From: Corallococcus macrosporus
GTDB lineage: Bacteria > Myxococcota > Myxococcia > Myxococcales > Myxococcaceae
Assembly: GCF_017302985.1 (NCBI RefSeq)
Contig: NZ_JAFIMU010000013.1
Location: 1 to 64,000, forward strand
Length of the DNA: 64,000 nt
Direction: 5' to 3'
The first letter of the stretch is position 1. Every line of letters starts with the position of its first letter. The notes beneath the pieces are model-generated. The model was not told the DNA's origin. It ran no database searches and saw nothing but the letters and a program-made list of their open reading frames with translations. Shown here piece after piece: positions 1 through 7,807 of this stretch. The position numbers were made by a program, and so were the translations under genes.

Positions 1-3000
1 CCATCGCGGGACGTCCTGCCGCACGTCTCGCTGGAGTCGCTGAAGGACGCGCTCGCCCGGCCCGGCGAGCCCGTCTCCGTCCTCCACCTGCTGTGCCACG
101 GCGGCCGCCGGGGGCAGACGTATGGCCTGCTGTGGAACCCGTCGTGGGAGGGTGGCGAGCCGGAGCTGGTGGACGGCGCGACGCTGCGCCAGTTGTTGAT
201 GCCCTACGCACAGACGCTGCGGCTGGTGGTGCTCTGCGCGTGTCAGAGCGGCGCGGGCACGACGGACAACCACCTGGGCAGCGTGGCCCAGGCGCTCCAC
301 CGCGCGGGCCTTCCGGCGGTGGTGGCCTCCCGGCTGCTGCTCTCCGTGCCGGGCTCCGTGGTGCTCACCCGCGCCCTCTACCAGTCACTGCTGGTGGCAC
401 CCGCGTCGCTGGAGGAGGCGGTGGGGCACGCCCGGCGCCAGCTCGCGCTCGACACCACCGCGCTGGACCACGTCTCACTCCAGCTCTACGCCCGAGCGGA
501 GCACGGGAGCGACACGCGCCCGGTGGCCCTGCGTCCCTACCGGGGCCTGCTGCCGTTCCGGCAGGAGGACCGCCGCTTCTTCTTCGGACGGGAGGCGCTC
601 CAGCAGGAGCTGATCCAGCGCGTCTACGAAGCGGTGGAGGGTCAGCGTCCCCGCTTCCAGGTGCTGGCTGGCGTCTCGGGCAGCGGCAAGTCCTCGCTCG
701 CCCTCGCCGGCTTGCCCCGGGACCTGCGCGCCGCCGGTTGGGAGGTGAGTCTGTTGCGGCCCGGGCAGGGCCACGCCGAAACACTCCAGCAGGTGCGCCA
801 GGTCCCCGCCGAGCGCTGGCAGTTGCTGCTCGTGGATCCGTTCGAGGAGCTCTTCACCGCGCTGACGCCCGAGGCACGCCGGGAACTCGCCACCGACCTT
901 TGGAGCCTGTCGCGAGACGCGGCGCGACGCGTGGTGGTGCTCGCGACGCTCCAGGTGGACTTCCTGGGGCGGTGCGGAGACCTGGTGGTGGACGCCGGGG
1001 GCACGCGCCTGGACGCGGTGGTGTACTCGGACGCGCACCGACTCTTCGTCAGCGAGCTGCAGGGCGAGTCACTGCGCGCGGCCATCGAGGGCCCCGCGCG
1101 CAAGGTGGGGCTGGGCTTCGAGCCCGGTCTGGTGGACCGGCTGATCCAGGACGTGGGGCAGGAGGCCGGGTCGCTGCCGCTGCTCCAGTACGCGTTGGAT
1201 CAACTCTGGGAAGAACGCGAGGGCCCCCTGCTCACGCACCGTGCCTACGCGGCCCTGGGCGGCGTGGCGGGCGCGCTCAAGCGCGTGGCGAACCGGCTCT
1301 ACGCGTCGCTGTCTCCCGGCGAGCAACGTCAGGCGCGGCGGCTCCTGGTGGAGCTGGTGGACTTCCAGCAGGGCCCCGCGCCGGGCATGCGAGGCCGGGT
1401 GAGACAGCGCCACCTGCGCCCCACCCTCCCGGAGCTTCGCGCCGACTTCGACCGCGTCCTGACCACGCTGCTCACCGCGAGGCTGCTGACACGCGACGAG
1501 GACGCAGCGGGCGTGGAGTGGTTGCAGCTGTCCCACGCGTCGCTGCCGCGCATCTGGCCGGAGCTCGCGGAGTGGGCCCGCGCGGATCAGGAACGGCTCC
1601 AGCACTTCCGCGAGCTTCAATCCTGGGCGCACGCGTGGCTGGCGCACCGGGGGGAACCGGATGGCGGTGCGCCGTACCTGCTGTCCGGCAGCCGGCTGGG
1701 ATACGCGCAGGACATCCTGCGCCGCTACAGCGAGGAGCCCGGCGAGGACGTGCTCCAGCTCCTCGACGCCAGCGTGGCCACGGCCGAGGCCCAGGACGCC
1801 TCCGCCCGCCGGCGCCTGATGCGGCTGCTCGCGGCCGCGCTCGTGGTGGCGGGGGTGATGGCGGGGCTCGCGTGGAACGCGAGGCAACTGGAGGCCCGGG
1901 CGCAGCGCGAGCGGCAGGAGGCGCAACGCTATGCACAGCGCGCGAGGGACCTGGTCCTGCTGGACGTCGCGCGGAAGCTGCGGCGCGACAACCCCACGCT
2001 CGCCCTGCTCATGTTGCGCGAGGTGCGACAGCCCGGGCAGCTCCAGGGCTGGGCCCAGGACGTGTCGGAGGTCCTCCAGGAGCCGCTGAGCCGGGCGGTG
2101 CTGCGAGGCCACACGCAGGCCGTGGTGCACGTGGAGGTCAGCCCGGACGGACAGCGCGTGCTGACGGCCTCAAGGGACGGCACGGCGCGGCTGTGGCGGA
2201 CCGACGGCGAGGGAGAGCCCCGGGTGCTCACGGGCCACGAGGGGCCCGTCTACCACGCCACCTTCAGCCCCTCCGGTGGACTGACCCTCCTCACCTCTTC
2301 GCATGACGGCACGGCGCGGTTGTGGAACACGCCCGACGGCACGCTGCTGCGCACGCTCCGCCACCGAGGCGTGGTGCAATGGGGCGCCATCAGCCCGGAT
2401 GGCCGGTGGGTGGCCACCGCGTCGCGGGACGGGCTGGCGCGGCTCTGGCCGCTGGAGACAGCGGACAAGCCGCGCGAGGTGCGGCACCGGGGCCCCGTGC
2501 AGACCGTGGCCTTCAGCCCGGATGGGAAGTGGCTGGTGACCGCTTCGCAAGACGGCACCGCGCGCATCGTGTCCGTGCGCACGTCGGAGCCGCCGCGCGA
2601 GCTGCCCCACCCCGCCCCCGTCACCTCCGCGTCGTTCGACCCGGAGGGCACGCACGTGCTGACGGTGGCGCGCGACGGCATCGCCCGCGTCTGGTCCGTC
2701 ATCGGCGCGCAGGGCCCCGTGCTGCTGAAGGGGCACCAGGGCGAGCTCACCACCGCGCGCTTCAGTCCAGACGGGCAGTGGGTGGTGACGGCCTCCCTGG
2801 ACAACACCGCGCGCGTCTGGAGGGCGGACGGCAGGGGCGAGCCTCGCGTCCTGCGTGGCCACCAGGGCGCCGTGCGCATGGCCACCTTCGGCGGGCCGCT
2901 GGGCGAGTGGATCCTCACCGTGTCCTCGGACACGACGGCGCGGCTGTGGTCCACGCGGGAGGACTCGCCGCCGAGGCTGCTGCCCGGCCACCGCTCCACC

Positions 3001-4152
3001 GTCCTCTGGGGCGGCTTCGGTCCGGACGGCAAGCAGGCCGTCACCGCCTCCATCGACGCCACCGCGCGGGTGTGGCGGCTGGACGCGCCTCGGGACTCAC
3101 TCCCGCTGCAGGAGCCGGGCGGCTTCATCTGGTCCGTGGCCGTGGGCCCGGATGGAACGCAGGTGGCCACGGCGTCGCAGGACGGGGCGGTGCGCCTCTG
3201 GTCGGAGGACGGCCGGCTCATGCGCGTGCTCCGGGGCCACGCGCAGGATGTCCGCTCCGGGGTCTTCAGCCCGGATGGCCGGTGGCTCCTGACGGCGTCG
3301 CTGGACGGGACGGCGCGCCTGTGGCCCTCCGATGGGAGCGTGGAGGGCCGGCGCGTGCTGGTGGCCCAGCGCGAGCCGCTCTTCGGTGCCGCCTTCAGCC
3401 CCGACGGCCTGCACGTGGCGCTCGCGTCCAGCCCCCGCGCCACGCGCATCATCCGCGTGGACGGCACGCGGGCGCCCGTGCCGCTGGAGGGCCACGGCGA
3501 CCAGGTCCGCTCCGTGGCCTTCAGCGCGGACGGCCGCCGCCTCATCACCGCGTCGCAGGACGGCACCGCGCGCATCTGGAGCGCGGAGGGCCGGTTGATC
3601 GCCACGCTCTACGGCCATGACGACTGGGTCCTCTCCGCGGCCTTCCACCCCAAGGCCGCGGATCAGGTCCTCACCTCCTCCCAGGACGGCACGGCGCGCG
3701 TGTGGACCGTGGAGAACGGCCGCGTCCGCGGCGCACACGCCATCCTCCGGCACGAGGCTCCGGTGCCCTGGGCCGCGTGGAGCCCGGATGGCGGCCGGCT
3801 CGTCACCGCGTGCGCGGATGGACGTGCCCGCGTGTGGCTCACAAGTGACGTCCGTGAGCCATACCTCGTCCTCTCCGCGCACGAAGGCGAGGTGACGTCC
3901 GCCGCGTTCAGTCCCCGCGCGGAGGAGCCCCGGCTCGTCACCGGCTCCACGGATGGGAGCGCCCGCGTGTGGCGTCCGCGAGAGCCGCTCCCCGTCGACC
4001 GGCTCCAGGAGAAGCTCCAGGCGGCCAGCTCCGCGTGCCTGACGCCCGGAGAGCGGCGCGGCCACCTGGGAGACCTGCCCTCACGGGCCTGGGAGGCCAC
4101 GGTGGAGTGCGAGCAGCGGCATGGACGGACGCCGCTCCCAGAAGCGCCATGA
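1..4152 (+). CDS. CHAT peptidase - nSTAND NTPase - WD40 repeat protein (5' truncated by window edge)
   Basis: The frame is open from base 1, so the true start lies upstream; 1383 residues are visible. Residues 1-150 hold a CHAT (caspase-like) domain with the His in LLCHGG and the Cys in LCACQSG. A novel-STAND type NTPase begins at about 180 (YRGLLPF...FFFGRE), with Walker A GVSGSGKSS near 224 and Walker B-like LLLVDPFEELF near 277. A single hydrophobic helix follows at about 607-625, then about 15 WD40 repeats from 695 to 1330, most ending in DGTARLW-type motifs. By family knowledge, STAND ATPases with a WD40 sensor and a protease effector act as ligand-triggered switches in bacterial conflict or programmed death. 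That role is inferred here, but the domain calls are secure. The membrane helix between the switch and the propeller could place the sensor in the periplasm or anchor the protein. Confidence 0.9.
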   Translation, partial: PSRDVLPHVSLESLKDALARPGEPVSVLHLLCHGGRRGQTYGLLWNPSWEGGEPELVDGATLRQLLMPYAQTLRLVVLCACQSGAGTTDNHLGSVAQALHRAGLPAVVASRLLLSVPGSVVLTRALYQSLLVAPASLEEAVGHARRQLALDTTALDHVSLQLYARAEHGSDTRPVALRPYRGLLPFRQEDRRFFFGREALQQELIQRVYEAVEGQRPRFQVLAGVSGSGKSSLALAGLPRDLRAAGWEVSLLRPGQGHAETLQQVRQVPAERWQLLLVDPFEELFTALTPEARRELATDLWSLSRDAARRVVVLATLQVDFLGRCGDLVVDAGGTRLDAVVYSDAHRLFVSELQGESLRAAIEGPARKVGLGFEPGLVDRLIQDVGQEAGSLPLLQYALDQLWEEREGPLLTHRAYAALGGVAGALKRVANRLYASLSPGEQRQARRLLVELVDFQQGPAPGMRGRVRQRHLRPTLPELRADFDRVLTTLLTARLLTRDEDAAGVEWLQLSHASLPRIWPELAEWARADQERLQHFRELQSWAHAWLAHRGEPDGGAPYLLSGSRLGYAQDILRRYSEEPGEDVLQLLDASVATAEAQDASARRRLMRLLAAALVVAGVMAGLAWNARQLEARAQRERQEAQRYAQRARDLVLLDVARKLRRDNPTLALLMLREVRQPGQLQGWAQDVSEVLQEPLSRAVLRGHTQAVVHVEVSPDGQRVLTASRDGTARLWRTDGEGEPRVLTGHEGPVYHATFSPSGGLTLLTSSHDGTARLWNTPDGTLLRTLRHRGVVQWGAISPDGRWVATASRDGLARLWPLETADKPREVRHRGPVQTVAFSPDGKWLVTASQDGTARIVSVRTSEPPRELPHPAPVTSASFDPEGTHVLTVARDGIARVWSVIGAQGPVLLKGHQGELTTARFSPDGQWVVTASLDNTARVWRADGRGEPRVLRGHQGAVRMATFGGPLGEWILTVSSDTTARLWSTREDSPPRLLPGHRSTVLWGGFGPDGKQAVTASIDATARVWRLDAPRDSLPLQEPGGFIWSVAVGPDGTQVATASQDGAVRLWSEDGRLMRVLRGHAQDVRSGVFSPDGRWLLTASLDGTARLWPSDGSVEGRRVLVAQREPLFGAAFSPDGLHVALASSPRATRIIRVDGTRAPVPLEGHGDQVRSVAFSADGRRLITASQDGTARIWSAEGRLIATLYGHDDWVLSAAFHPKAADQVLTSSQDGTARVWTVENGRVRGAHAILRHEAPVPWAAWSPDGGRLVTACADGRARVWLTSDVREPYLVLSAHEGEVTSAAFSPRAEEPRLVTGSTDGSARVWRPREPLPVDRLQEKLQAASSACLTPGERRGHLGDLPSRAWEATVECEQRHGRTPLPEAP
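2086..3990 (+). repeat. WD40 repeat array, about 15 units
   Basis: Units of roughly 41 codons repeat through the C-terminal half of the STAND protein. Each reads approximately GH..V....FSPDG..V.TAS.DGTARLW. The DNA is repetitive as well, with recurrent runs encoding SPDG and DGTAR. Fifteen units would suit two seven-bladed propellers plus one extra blade. Units 3, 4, 5, 11 and 14 lack the GH dipeptide (RHRG, RHRG, PHPA, AQRE, RHEA). Confidence 0.85.
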
Positions 4153-4225
4153 CGCGTCCTGAAGCGCTCACAACGCCAGGCCACCGGGCGTCTTCCAGGC
4201 ATCCCACGACCACGGAGTCCCCCGG

Positions 4226-4834
4226 ATGTCTTTCTTTGGTTTTGGTTCCAAGTCCAAGTCCCCGCAGCCCGAAGCCGCCCCCGAAGCGCCTGCCAAGGAA
4301 ACGTTCCAGGCGGTGACGGTGGAGCACCTGCGCACGCTCATGCCCCGGCTGTCCGGGTCCCGTCTGAAGGAACTGCTGCCGCACCTGAACGACGCCATGG
4401 CCGAGGGCGCCATCAACACGCCGCGCCGCCAGGCCGCGTTCCTGGCGCAGATCGCCCACGAGAGCGCCGAGTTCCGCTACTTCGAGGAGCTGGCCTCGGG
4501 CCACGCCTACGAGCGCCGCAAGGACCTGGGCAACATCCACCCAGGCGACGGCGCGCGCTACAAGGGCCGGGGCCCCATTCAGATCACCGGCCGCAGCAAC
4601 TACCGCGCGGCGGGCGAGGCGCTGGACCTCGACCTGGAGAACAACCCCACCCGCGCGGCCGACCCGGACGTGGGCTTCCGCACCGCCGTCTGGTTCTGGA
4701 ACAGCCGCAACCTGAACAAGCACGCCGACAAGGGCGAGTTCGACGCCATCACCCGGCGCATCAACGGCGGCTACAACGGCAAGGCGTCGCGCGACTCCTA
4801 CTACCAGCGGGCGCTGCGGCTGCTGGCGAAGTGA
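4226..4834 (+). CDS. GH19-family chitinase / endolysin-like glycoside hydrolase
   Basis: This 202-residue protein has the catalytic core of glycoside hydrolase family 19. Visible motifs are FLAQIAHESAEFRYFEE (catalytic Glu region), YKGRGPIQITGRSNY and TAVWFWNSRNLN. The family cleaves chitin or acts on peptidoglycan as an endolysin. The first 30 residues are Lys/Pro/Ala-rich with no clear signal peptide, so export is not evident; phage-type GH19 endolysins also lack signals. It sits 73 bp after the CHAT-STAND gene on the same strand and is followed by a strong hairpin. The Shine-Dalgarno before 4226 is weak (GGAG about 10 nt upstream). The family call is secure, but whether it works in predation, lysis or self-defence is unknown. 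Confidence 0.88.
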   Translation: MSFFGFGSKSKSPQPEAAPEAPAKETFQAVTVEHLRTLMPRLSGSRLKELLPHLNDAMAEGAINTPRRQAAFLAQIAHESAEFRYFEELASGHAYERRKDLGNIHPGDGARYKGRGPIQITGRSNYRAAGEALDLDLENNPTRAADPDVGFRTAVWFWNSRNLNKHADKGEFDAITRRINGGYNGKASRDSYYQRALRLLAK

Positions 4835-4871
4835 TGCTTCCCCGCGCGACAGCGTCCCCCTGAAACACGAA

Positions 4872-4904
4872 GCGCCCGCGGTCCTTTCACGGGACCGCGG
4901 GCGC
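4872..4904. terminator. Bidirectional hairpin between convergent genes
   Basis: A perfect 13-bp inverted repeat (GCGCCCGCGGTCC / GGACCGCGGGCGC) with a 7-nt loop separates the chitinase gene from the convergent small gene. There is no T-run, as is common in high-GC genomes. Confidence 0.65.
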
Positions 4905-4917
4905 GTTCGCGTCAGCG

Positions 4918-5337
4918 CTACTTCGCGGCCGGGGCGGGCGTGCTCGACGCTCCCTCCGCCGGGGGCGTGCTGCCGTCCGTCGCCGGCTCGGTGCCCGCCA
5001 GGTGCTTGCCGCCGGGCCGGAACAGCATGCGGACCGTGAGCTTGCTGGAGTCCTTGTCGTTGAGGTCGTGCAGGCGCGCGTGGTTGAGCGGATCCTTCCT
5101 GCCGCCGCCGCCAAAGAGCGAGAACCAGCGCTTGGGTTGCGGCTTGTCCTCGGGGATGTCGCTGTCCTGCTCGGTCATCTCGAACTCGAAGCTGGCGGAC
5201 ACCTCCAGCTCCACCACGGAAAAGGAATAGTGCTTGCGGGCCGTCTCCTCCGCGATGTCGAGCGAGGACTGGACGGCCAGGATGAGGTCGTGGATGAGGA
5301 CTTGGGCGTGGTCGGGCGTGGGATTGGGCTTGGCCAT
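4918..5337 (-). CDS. Small uncharacterised protein, trypco2-like beta domain
   Basis: From the ATG at 5337 (MAKPNP) this encodes 139 residues; an upstream in-frame start at 5427 is possible, and neither has a good Shine-Dalgarno. Residues 10-40 form an amphipathic helix (VLIHDLILAVQSSLDIAEET). A beta-strand pair follows (VVELEVSASFEFEMTEQD), then a glycine-rich linker and a closing strand SSKLTVRMLFRPG. The tail is Ala/Pro/Thr-rich. The helix plus VELEV..SFEFE plus final L.V...P layout recalls the trypsin-co-occurring (trypco) small domains reported next to caspase/CHAT/STAND effectors; that match is from memory and unverified. The neighbouring gene upstream on the same strand has a similar layout. 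Confidence 0.6.
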   Translation of the reverse strand: MAKPNPTPDHAQVLIHDLILAVQSSLDIAEETARKHYSFSVVELEVSASFEFEMTEQDSDIPEDKPQPKRWFSLFGGGGRKDPLNHARLHDLNDKDSSKLTVRMLFRPGGKHLAGTEPATDGSTPPAEGASSTPAPAAK

Positions 5338-5451
5338 GGGGAAGGGATTGCAGGGCGAAGGGTGGCGGGCATGCCGTCGCCGCCAGTGCTCCGTCGCGGA
5401 GCACCAGCGGCGACGGGTCTGTTTCATCGCGGCTCAGCTAGGCGGACCGGC

Positions 5452-5757
5452 TCAGGCGGCCCCGCCACCACTGGCGCCCTGGGCGGCGAGCACGGCCGCG
5501 GGCTTGATGGTGCACTTCACCGTGAGCCCCATGTGCTCCTTGTAGTCGAGCGTGAGCTTCTCCTTGATGCTCATGCGCCAGACGTTGAGCGCGACGTCCG
5601 TCTCGCTCTTGATCTCGAAGTCGCTCGTGAGGTTCACCTCGAAGTAGTACTCGGCGATCGTCATCGGATCCATGCCGGACGACATGAGACGCTGCGCCGT
5701 GCGCGCGGCACCGGCGAAGGCAATGATGTACGTGGAAAGCTGTGCGGCGGACTGCAT
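5452..5757 (-). CDS. Small uncharacterised protein, companion of the preceding gene
   Basis: The start at 5757 (MQSAAQL) is chosen because AGGAG lies 8 nt upstream; this gives 101 residues. An N-terminal helix (LSTYIIAFAGAARTAQRL) is followed by beta-type sequence (YYFEVNLTSDFEIKSET, IKEKLTLDYKEH, LTVKCTIKP) and a Gly/Ala tail. The layout parallels the gene that follows at 4918-5337 (helix, then EV..S.FE, then a last strand), so the pair may be diverged paralogues translated in tandem. It is divergent from the caspase-fold peptidase at 5922, with 164 bp between them. No function can be assigned with confidence; a role as adaptor or substrate of the adjacent peptidase is only an inference. Confidence 0.6.
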   Translation of the reverse strand: MQSAAQLSTYIIAFAGAARTAQRLMSSGMDPMTIAEYYFEVNLTSDFEIKSETDVALNVWRMSIKEKLTLDYKEHMGLTVKCTIKPAAVLAAQGASGGGAA

Positions 5758-5921
5758 GGGGGTGCTCCTGGGATTGGGTTGCCGGCGACGTTCGCCGGGC
5801 ACTGCGTCTCCAGGACGGCGCACGGCCCTTGTGTGTGAATGCCAACTCACACCGCCACGTGCCGCCGCGTCTCTTGCGTCAAGCGCCCATTCACGGGCGC
5901 CGCGCGAAAGGCCCGCTCACG

Positions 5922-7379
5922 ATGAGCACGGAGAACATCGAGTTGTTGTTGTCACATGCGGACTCCCACCAGCCGGTGACGCCAGACGGCCTGCCCGCGG
6001 AGGCCACGGCGAGCATCCCGCGCGGTGAGGACGTCCGGCCGCACGAGGAGAGCCACCTGTGGGACGACGGCGAGGACCCCAACTCGCTGCCCGCGCAGCG
6101 CTGGGGCCTGGTCGCGCCGGAGGGCCCCGAGGGTGACCGGCTCATCGCGCTCATCGACCCGCTGATCCGCCACCGGCAGGAGCAGCAGGACGGTCACCCC
6201 GTCCATGTCTACCGCGTGAAGCCGGAGCAGGCGCACGCGTCGCGGAGCCTGGAGGACTTCGCGCGCTGGGTGCGCGTCGTGCTGGATGACGAGGCGGTGC
6301 CCGTAGCGGACCGGCCCCGCTACCTGCTCTTCCTCGGGGACTTCCACCAGGTGCCCTTCGAGCTGCAGCAGGCCGCGGCCACCAGCGCCTTCGTGGGGCG
6401 GCTGGCCTTCCGGCGCGAGCAGGACTACGCAGCCTATGCCGACAAGGTGCTGCGCTGGGAGCGCGCGCCCTCCCCCGAGGCCCAGGCCCGCTCGCTCTTC
6501 TTCAGCGTCCATGACGGCACCGCGGCCACGCGGACGGGCTACCAGTCGCTGGTGGCCCCCGCCATCGCCTCCGCGCGGCAGGCCCGGGAGCTGGGCCGCT
6601 TCCCCGCGCGCGACGTGCTGGAGCTGGGCGTGCCGGGCGAGGTCGCCGTGAACGAGCTGCTGGAGCACGCTGCGCGGCCGCAGCCCTCCATCCTCTTTTC
6701 CATGAGCCATGGACTGGGCAGTCCGCGCGCGGGCTGGCGCAGCACCGACGCGAAGCTCGCGCTCCAGGGCGCGCTCAACCTGGGCGAAGGCCAGCACCTG
6801 GACGGCGCCGCCGTGGCCGAGCGCCCCTTCCTGCCCGGCGGCATCTGGTTCCTCTTCGCCTGCTTCGGCGCGGGCACGCCTTCGCGGAGCGCGTTCCACC
6901 ACTGGCTCAGGCAATTGCAGGCGGCAGGCCAGTTCAGCGGGAGGCTGGACTCCCTCACCGCGGCGCTGCCCCAGCCCGGAGAGCGCCCCTTCGTCGCCGC
7001 GCTGCCCCAGGCCGTGCTGGCCAATCCGCAGGGGCCGCTGGCGGTCTTCGGCCATGTGGATCTGGCGTGGACGTATGGCTTCCAGGACCGCGACAGCCGC
7101 GCCGGCAAGGTGTCCCGCTTCCTGGAACCGCTGCAGCAACTGGCGCGAGGCCGCCGCGCCGGTCTGGGCCTGAGCTGGCTTTTGCGCGGAGGCCACCAGG
7201 CCAACCTGGAGCTGACCACGCTGTACGACCAGGAGGAGCAGGCGCGCGGTGCCGGCCGGCCCGCGCAGGTGGACGCCGCGCGGCGCGCGCACCTGTGGAT
7301 GCTGCGCCAGGACCTGGGAGGCTACGTGCTGCTGGGAGATCCAGCGGTGCGCTTGCCGCTGAAGCCGCGCGCGCAGTGA
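5922..7379 (+). CDS. Caspase-fold (CHAT/C25-like) cysteine peptidase
   Basis: The 485-residue product starts at ATG 5922 (MSTENIE). No family name is certain, but the C-terminal half shows a caspase-fold dyad: His in ILFSMSHGLGSPR (about 265) and Cys in WFLFACFGAGTPS (about 318). The end of the protein, GGYVLLGDPAVRLPL, is the closing strand typical of C25/CHAT peptidases. The N-terminal third is acidic and disordered, then alpha/beta with VPFELQQ. There is no signal peptide, so it should be cytoplasmic. With the CHAT-STAND protein 1.8 kb away and two small proteins divergent from it, it plausibly belongs to one effector system. The dyad is seen directly; substrate and trigger are unknown. 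Confidence 0.75.
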   Translation: MSTENIELLLSHADSHQPVTPDGLPAEATASIPRGEDVRPHEESHLWDDGEDPNSLPAQRWGLVAPEGPEGDRLIALIDPLIRHRQEQQDGHPVHVYRVKPEQAHASRSLEDFARWVRVVLDDEAVPVADRPRYLLFLGDFHQVPFELQQAAATSAFVGRLAFRREQDYAAYADKVLRWERAPSPEAQARSLFFSVHDGTAATRTGYQSLVAPAIASARQARELGRFPARDVLELGVPGEVAVNELLEHAARPQPSILFSMSHGLGSPRAGWRSTDAKLALQGALNLGEGQHLDGAAVAERPFLPGGIWFLFACFGAGTPSRSAFHHWLRQLQAAGQFSGRLDSLTAALPQPGERPFVAALPQAVLANPQGPLAVFGHVDLAWTYGFQDRDSRAGKVSRFLEPLQQLARGRRAGLGLSWLLRGGHQANLELTTLYDQEEQARGAGRPAQVDAARRAHLWMLRQDLGGYVLLGDPAVRLPLKPRAQ

Positions 7380-7405
7380 GCACCGCGCTCGACGCCTGAC
7401 GCACG

Positions 7406-7439
7406 AAGCCCCGGACGGTCAATGCGCCGTCCGGGGCTT
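7406..7439. terminator. Bidirectional hairpin
   Basis: A 13-bp inverted repeat (AAGCCCCGGACGG / CCGTCCGGGGCTT) with an 8-nt loop lies between the convergent peptidase and phasin-like genes. Confidence 0.7.
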
Positions 7440-7461
7440 GGGATTGAAATGCCGAGAGGCT

Positions 7462-7788
7462 TCAGCGCGAGCCGGACCCGCCACGCATCATCCCGGGCAG
7501 CGTGAGGCCCCGCAGGGTGTCATCGGCCAGCTCGAACAGGCGGGTCTGCGCCTTCAGCAGTTGCTCGCGCGCGGACTGCTCCAGCGCGTAGAGCGGCGCC
7601 AGGGCCTCCAGCGACTTGCGCATCCACTCCTCGTGCTGCTCGCGCAGGGAGCGCGCGACGCCCTCCCCTTCCACGAACTGCCTGGAGGATTCGAGCGCGG
7701 AGCGCTGCACGGCGACGGCCTGCTCCAGCAGCCCCCGCCCCAGGTCCATCAGGTGAGCGTGCGCTTCGGTCTTCTTCGCTTCGGTCAT
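7462..7788 (-). CDS. Phasin-like PHA granule protein
   Basis: The ATG at 7788 (MTEAKKTEA) has AAGGAG 8 nt upstream and gives 108 residues. The sequence is almost all amphipathic helix, rich in Ala, Gln, Glu and Leu (LLEQAVAVQRSALESSRQF, LREQHEEWMRKSLEAL), as in phasins that coat polyhydroxyalkanoate granules. It ends with a Gly-rich tail. It lies 19 bp downstream of the patatin-like gene in the same operon, and phaB-phaC are divergent from that pair. This setting supports a PHA role more than sequence does, since phasins are poorly conserved. A generic coiled-coil protein is the alternative. Confidence 0.6.
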   Translation of the reverse strand: MTEAKKTEAHAHLMDLGRGLLEQAVAVQRSALESSRQFVEGEGVARSLREQHEEWMRKSLEALAPLYALEQSAREQLLKAQTRLFELADDTLRGLTLPGMMRGGSGSR

Positions 7789-7807
7789 GGTGTGGCTCCT
7801 TCTCGGG

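Noticed and set aside
93-2306. 737-codon plus-strand frame within the CHAT-STAND gene
   Set aside because: Composition is almost only Gly/Arg/Ala/Pro with no motif, while the other frame shows CHAT, Walker A/B and WD40 motifs.
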